This document shows positions 59,943 to 64,000 of a DNA stretch of 64,000 bases, piece by piece; the first letter of the stretch is position 1; every line of letters begins with the position of its first letter. The notes beneath the pieces are model-generated. The model had not been told where the DNA came from. It did no database searches and worked only from the letters and a program-made list of their open reading frames with translations. A program made the translations under genes and the position numbers. The DNA lies in assembly GCA_000156295.1 (NCBI GenBank), contig DS999222.1, forward strand, positions 2,370 through 66,369, written 5' to 3'. The stretch comes from a marine gamma proteobacterium HTCC2148. GTDB lineage: Bacteria > Pseudomonadota > Gammaproteobacteria > Pseudomonadales > Halieaceae.

Positions 59943-60778
59943 CTTTTCTCGCCCTGATTATTGCTTTGGTTTTGGAGCGCTTGTCTCCACTGGAGGATTG
60001 GCTGGATGGAGGCGGCTGGTTTGATCGATGGCAGGGGCAACTCGCATCCCTGGGTTTGGGTGGCGGTCTGCAGGCGGTGTTTAGTGTAGGAGTCCCTGTG
60101 GTCCTTGCACATCTGGTACTCAATGCACTGCAGCCTCTTCTTTTCGGCCTGGCTTGGATGGCAGCGGCGGTGTTATTGCTGCTTTACAGTTTTGGGCGCA
60201 GCAACCTTGGAGCGTTTCAAGAACGGTATCGTAGCCAGTGTCGTCGAGAGGACTTTCAAGCGGCATGGTTGGCGACCTCTTCTGAATTTAAGTGGTTCGA
60301 ACCGAAGGAGCAACTGGACGCGATATTGATTCATAAGCGTATTCAACAAGGCTTCCTATATGAGAACTATCAGCGTTGGTTTGCTGTTTTATTCTACTTT
60401 CTGTTGCTCGGACCACTTGGAGCCCTCGCTTATCGGTTGCTGTATATGACCTGTGAGGGCGAAGCCTCCCGGCAACATATATTGTTTTACGTCGACTGGG
60501 TTCCAGTGCGTTTGTTGGCTGCGGCTTTCACGCTGACGGGTAACTTTGTCGCCAGTGCCGACGAGTTATGGGATGCCTTGCGAGCGCCGGGGATGTCCTC
60601 TTCCGAGGTTTTGTTTACCGTTGCCATGGCGGCCACCGGGCAGGATAGGGTGCCGGACGAGGAGGGCGGACTCAGCGGGCAGCGAGCCGCCATCGAGAAC
60701 GAGATGTTTGCCGCGCTAGTAAGGCGCGCGAGTGTGTGTTGGGTTGCGGTGATAGCGGGTCTGGTTGTGATGTTCTAG
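59939..60778 (+). CDS. ampE: Regulatory membrane protein AmpE
   Basis: A 279-residue inner-membrane protein in the ampDE operon (E. coli AmpE 284). It begins with a hydrophobic stretch followed by LERLSPLEDW, has further membrane helices around 50-85, 150-170 and the C-terminus, and NYQRWFAVLFYFLLLGPLGALAYRL, cited here only in part as NYQRWFAVLFYF. Its exact function is unknown; it is conserved with AmpD and distantly related to CobD/CbiB-like membrane proteins. Confidence 0.92.
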   Translation: MTFLALIIALVLERLSPLEDWLDGGGWFDRWQGQLASLGLGGGLQAVFSVGVPVVLAHLVLNALQPLLFGLAWMAAAVLLLLYSFGRSNLGAFQERYRSQCRREDFQAAWLATSSEFKWFEPKEQLDAILIHKRIQQGFLYENYQRWFAVLFYFLLLGPLGALAYRLLYMTCEGEASRQHILFYVDWVPVRLLAAAFTLTGNFVASADELWDALRAPGMSSSEVLFTVAMAATGQDRVPDEEGGLSGQRAAIENEMFAALVRRASVCWVAVIAGLVVMF

Positions 60779-60879
60779 TCCGTCGATTCTCCCCAAGGGG
60801 CCAAACAGGCAGAATTTCCGGTAGCTGCTAAGCTCAGGGAAGGACAGCTCATAAAGCGGCCCAGGTCGCTGCCAAGCCC

Positions 60880-62448
60880 ATGCCTGACGACTACAGCGAA
60901 ACGACGCTGCCGACGTTGCGTGATGCCATCGCTGAGTCGGTTGCCTCTCCTGGTCTGCAGTGCACGATAATCTTTCATCCCTGCGTGGAACGCATCGGGC
61001 AATGTGCGTTGCTGAGCTGCGCGCAAAAAGAGCATATCCTCGGTCGTCAGGCCCCGTTATTTTGCGCAAATTCTGCTACCAAGCCCTTACCGTTGGAAGA
61101 TCCGTACATCAGTCGGCATGCGCTGGCAGTCACTGTCGAGGATGATGGAATCACCCTGTGCCGCTCTGCTGCTGCCAGCCGCTGTCGGGTTGCGGGGGAG
61201 GAGCTACTACAGGCTGAACTTTTTATAGGCAATGCGCGGCTTGCGGCAGGCGTGCCATTGGCTTTGTCGCATACGGTGGTGCTTATGCTGCGCCGAACAT
61301 CTGTCCTTAAGTCGCCTGGCCCTGCTGCTCTTGATAGATCGCTGCTGGGAAGCAGTGCTGTCATGGATCGATTGCGAGAGGAGGTCATGCGCGCCGCCTG
61401 CAGTGATTCGGATGTCCTGATAATGGGTGAAACCGGCGTGGGTAAAGAACTGGTTGCTCAAGCCATCCACTGCAATAGTCGTCGGTCCGACGAACCGTTG
61501 GTGAGTGTCAACATGGCAGCGGTTCCAGCCGGGCTTGCCAGCGCTTTACTGTTTGGCAACACCAAAGGCGCGTTCACCGGTGCAGACAAGGCCCGCGCCG
61601 GATACTTTCGGGAAGCCCAGGGAGGAAGTCTGTTTCTGGACGAAGTCGGGGATACTCCTGAAGAGGTTCAGCCGCTGTTACTTCGCGCGCTGCAGCAACG
61701 CGAGATACAGGTTGTTGGCGGCAGTGCGCGCAAGGTCAATGTGCGTGTGATTTCCGCGACAGATGCTGAAATTGATGGAGCGTCGTGTAATTTTAAGTCA
61801 GCACTGCGGCACAGGCTGGCCGCGATTGAACTACGGTTACCAGCGTTAGCGGAGCATTCAGAGGACATTGGTGAGCTTCTCATGCACTTCCTTTCCAGGG
61901 CATGCGAGCGCGAGGGGCGTAAGGACTTGCTGCCTGCTGCCCACAGTGCCGCTCATTCCCTGGCCCGATGGGCTGACTTGTTTCACCGCTTCAGCTGTTA
62001 TCACTGGCCGGGCAATATCAGGCAGTTGGAAAATTTCGCCGGGCAAGTGGTGGTTGCTAGCGATACTCAATTGCGTATCCCTGCACCCATAATTGCAGAA
62101 ATCGATGTGAAAAAATCAGCGGTTGGGGCCTTTGTCGAGAAGGGCCCCGGGGTTTCAGCTAAACCGCGCAAGCCAATGGACATCACGGAAGTAGATTTTG
62201 TGAAAGCCATGGAGCACAGCCTGTTTGAAGTTGCGGCGGTAGCTGGTGAACTGGGTGTCAGTCGTCAGTCAATCTACCGTCGAATTGATGCGTCAGCCAG
62301 ATTCCGACGGGCTTCGGAAATTCCCATGCAGGATATTCAAACAACACTGGCCAGTTGCGGTGGCAGCCTGGGTAAAGCGGCGTTCAATCTGGAGGTTTCC
62401 GCTTCCGGGCTGCGCCAGCGACTGCGCTCCTTGGGGACTCCCGCATGA
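60880..62448 (+). CDS. FHA-domain sigma54 enhancer-binding activator
   Basis: A 522-residue regulator in three parts. Residues about 35-145 form an FHA domain (ILGRQAP ... PYISRHALAV), a phosphothreonine reader. Residues about 160-395 are the AAA+ sigma54 activator: GETGVGKE (about 182-189), KGAFTGADKARAGYF with the GAFTGA loop that contacts sigma54, LFLDEVG (Walker B) and WPGNIRQLENF. The C-terminus has two Fis-like HTH units, AGELGVSRQSIYRRI and CGGSLGKAAFNLEVSASGLRQRL. It has no receiver domain. The kinase gene follows nine bases later, so phosphorylation by it is the likely input. Confidence 0.92.
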   Translation: MPDDYSETTLPTLRDAIAESVASPGLQCTIIFHPCVERIGQCALLSCAQKEHILGRQAPLFCANSATKPLPLEDPYISRHALAVTVEDDGITLCRSAAASRCRVAGEELLQAELFIGNARLAAGVPLALSHTVVLMLRRTSVLKSPGPAALDRSLLGSSAVMDRLREEVMRAACSDSDVLIMGETGVGKELVAQAIHCNSRRSDEPLVSVNMAAVPAGLASALLFGNTKGAFTGADKARAGYFREAQGGSLFLDEVGDTPEEVQPLLLRALQQREIQVVGGSARKVNVRVISATDAEIDGASCNFKSALRHRLAAIELRLPALAEHSEDIGELLMHFLSRACEREGRKDLLPAAHSAAHSLARWADLFHRFSCYHWPGNIRQLENFAGQVVVASDTQLRIPAPIIAEIDVKKSAVGAFVEKGPGVSAKPRKPMDITEVDFVKAMEHSLFEVAAVAGELGVSRQSIYRRIDASARFRRASEIPMQDIQTTLASCGGSLGKAAFNLEVSASGLRQRLRSLGTPA

Positions 62449-62457
62449 TCAATTTCC

Positions 62458-63864
62458 GTGTCTGATAACAGTATCGGGCCCTACCGTATTGTGCGCCTGA
62501 TAAAAAGCGGCGGTCAGGGTCAGGTTTACCTCGGCTATGATGGCCGTCTGCAACGTCAGGTGGCTATTAAAATTCATCAGTTGCCGGAGCTACGGGCGGC
62601 GCGCAAGCAAGCGCTTGCCGAGGCTCGTAAGGCTTCTCGAATTAACTGTCCCCGCGTTGTACAGGTCTACGATTTAATGGAATCCAGCGATCACCTGGCG
62701 ATTGTGATGGAGTATGTTCCCGGCTGTGACCTGGAAGAATTGCTCAGGCGATGCCGCCTTGAAGTGGCCAGTGCTTTGACGGTTGCCACTGACATCTCGG
62801 TGGCGCTTGCTTCTGCGCGTCAGCAGAAAGTCGTTCATGGAGACCTCACAGCAGCCAACGTGCTGGTGAATCGACAGGGCCGGGTAAAGTTGACGGACTT
62901 TGGTATTGCTCGTGCGGTGGATGACTCAGTCCTGCCACTTGCAGGTAGCTATAGCGCTTTGACGCCAGAACATCTGCAGGGCGGGCCACTGGATGTGCGC
63001 ACCGACCTGTTTGCTCTGGGTTGCCTGTTGTTTCGGATGCTAACCGGCGAACAGGCATTTTTCCGGGATGGCCGCTTGGACACACAACTGTTGCTCGCGG
63101 AGCACAGGCCGGTATTAACAAGCCGCCTCGTCCTTGAGGCAGGTGTTCCCCCTGAGTTAGATGCGCTGGTCAGCCACCTGTTGCAGAAGAGTCCGGCGAA
63201 TCGGCCCAACAATACCCATACTGTTCGACGCGAGTTACGCAAAGCCCAGCAACAGTTGCCGCTGGCTCAGTGTGATAGTTTGCAGCGACAAGCCAGGCCC
63301 TACTTTCGCCAGGAGTCGCCAGAAGACATTCCTTTGGAGATTCCTGTGCAACTGAGGGAGCGGGGTAAGTCTGCTCTTAAGGGCTCCTGGCCTAGAAGCA
63401 CCGGCAAATGGTTAAAAGCTTTGCGTGCGTCCACTCGGATTGCAATGGGCGCCAGTGCTCTCGCTGCGCTGGTAATCGTGACTGTGTTGGCGATGCAGGT
63501 TTATCCAACCCGGGTCCATTTTGAAGCACCGGCCTTGAGTCTGGAGCACCACAGGGAAATACCTAAACCCATTGACCAGCAGTGGCTAATGGACAAAGTG
63601 GTTAGCGCGGCTGAAGCGGAACTTGGTCCTATGCAGGTGAGTGGAGCGGTTCGTCCCAGGGCTTATTATGCAGAGCTTGCCGCTGCTGAGCCGGAGCTCG
63701 TTCTTAGCGTCAGTCTGCGCTGCAGCGAGGCACTTTGCCTGTATTCGATTTCAGGTGCGCGAGGTGAGGAGTTTGACTATCGCCAGGTCGCCATCGCGCC
63801 AAACCTGCCTGAGGAGGTTTGGGCCGGTCTTATCGTCCAGAGCACGCGCTCGTTGCTCGAGTGA
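62458..63864 (+). CDS. Membrane Ser/Thr protein kinase (Hanks type)
   Basis: A 468-residue kinase. The catalytic domain (about 8-270) has SGGQGQVYLG, VAIKI with the ATP-binding Lys, HGDLTAANVL (about 127-136) and DFG (about 147-149), so it is probably active; the catalytic loop reads HGD, a non-RD kinase. A transmembrane helix at about 327-347 follows a basic stretch, leaving a periplasmic domain of about 120 residues with two cysteines (RCSEALC). The start is GTG at 62458 with no clear ribosome site, perhaps coupled to the upstream gene. It pairs with the FHA regulator. Confidence 0.9.
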   Translation: MSDNSIGPYRIVRLIKSGGQGQVYLGYDGRLQRQVAIKIHQLPELRAARKQALAEARKASRINCPRVVQVYDLMESSDHLAIVMEYVPGCDLEELLRRCRLEVASALTVATDISVALASARQQKVVHGDLTAANVLVNRQGRVKLTDFGIARAVDDSVLPLAGSYSALTPEHLQGGPLDVRTDLFALGCLLFRMLTGEQAFFRDGRLDTQLLLAEHRPVLTSRLVLEAGVPPELDALVSHLLQKSPANRPNNTHTVRRELRKAQQQLPLAQCDSLQRQARPYFRQESPEDIPLEIPVQLRERGKSALKGSWPRSTGKWLKALRASTRIAMGASALAALVIVTVLAMQVYPTRVHFEAPALSLEHHREIPKPIDQQWLMDKVVSAAEAELGPMQVSGAVRPRAYYAELAAAEPELVLSVSLRCSEALCLYSISGARGEEFDYRQVAIAPNLPEEVWAGLIVQSTRSLLE

Positions 63865-63867
63865 CCT

Positions 63868-64000
63868 TTAAAGTTGCCATGCAACGCTGGCGGCGAGAAG
63901 CATCTGAGAGCCAAAATAAAGCGGTGTACCCCACAGACCATTGATTCGGTCGGCGCTTACAAATTGGCGCCTGGCGACAGCCAGATCAGAAAAAGCGAAG
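63868..64000 (-). CDS. C-terminal fragment of an unrecognised protein (minus strand)
   Basis: The last 43 codons of a gene entering from the right end; the stop TAA is at 63868-63870. It reads ...FADLAVARRQFVSADRINGLW..., shown here in part as RRQFVSADRINGLWGT, and ends in LLAASVAWQL. Alternating hydrophobic residues at the end might be a membrane or barrel strand. I do not recognise the family. It converges on the kinase gene with a gap of three bases. Confidence 0.5.
   Translation of the reverse strand, partial: FAFSDLAVARRQFVSADRINGLWGTPLYFGSQMLLAASVAWQL

Noticed and set aside
1-64000. CRISPR arrays, tRNA or rRNA genes, insertion sequences and phage genes
   Set aside because: I saw no regularly spaced repeats, cloverleaf sequences, transposase frames or terminal inverted repeats anywhere in the window.

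Overview
The window is a chromosomal segment of a Gram-negative gammaproteobacterium. It has a complete lipid A/outer-membrane assembly operon, a complete dcw (division and cell wall) cluster, a type A RNase P RNA between rsmI and mraZ, Pseudomonas-type pilBCD-coaE genes and a class of GC-moderate codon use. The gene order (rsmI-rnpB-mraZ, secA-argJ-mutT-coaE-pilDCB-pilA, nadC-ampD-ampE) fits the Pseudomonadales/Cellvibrionales side of the class, perhaps a marine OM60/NOR5-like (Halieaceae) bacterium. That placement is an inference from synteny and protein flavour, not from a search.

Layout. (1) 1-121: tail of an unidentified membrane protein and a strong terminator. (2) 270-12979: pyrH-frr-uppS-cdsA-dxr-rseP-bamA-skp-lpxD-fabZ-lpxA-lpxB-rnhB, tightly packed and all on the plus strand, covering isoprenoid carrier, phospholipid, lipid A and outer-membrane protein biogenesis. 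(3) 13003-16398 on the minus strand: lpoA-yraN-diaA-dolP, divergent from rsmI (16467). (4) rnpB with its own terminator (17336-17736). (5) 17922-35750: dcw cluster mraZ-rsmH-ftsL-ftsI-murE-murF-mraY-murD-ftsW-murG-murC-ddlB-ftsQ-ftsA-ftsZ-lpxC, behind a well-formed sigma70 promoter and a 10-bp-period array that looks like MraZ operator boxes. murG carries a one-base frameshift. (6) 35870-41236: M23 peptidase, secA, argJ, mutT. (7) 41326-45791 minus: pilB-pilC-pilD-coaE. (8) 46109-52685: pilA with a sigma54-type promoter, then an AT-richer accessory block with two tandem TMTC/PMT-like GT-C membrane glycosyltransferases and a polyprenyl-phosphate sugar synthase, then two decaying genes (a HAMP-type membrane protein and a second pilin). 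(9) 52737-58401: malate synthase G, a LysR regulator, a DmdC-type acyl-CoA dehydrogenase and an RraA-family gene. (10) 58396-63864: nadC, ampD-ampE, then an FHA-domain sigma54 activator paired with a membrane Ser/Thr kinase. A minus-strand partial gene ends the window.

Most of the window is conserved housekeeping. The parts that deserve attention are the pilin-linked glycosylation locus with its pilin/HAMP pseudogene pair, the kinase plus FHA-sigma54 activator pair, the frameshift in murG, and several regulatory sites (MraZ boxes, the pilA sigma54 promoter with an upstream inverted repeat, LysR-type dyads, and a nested hairpin between ftsZ and lpxC).
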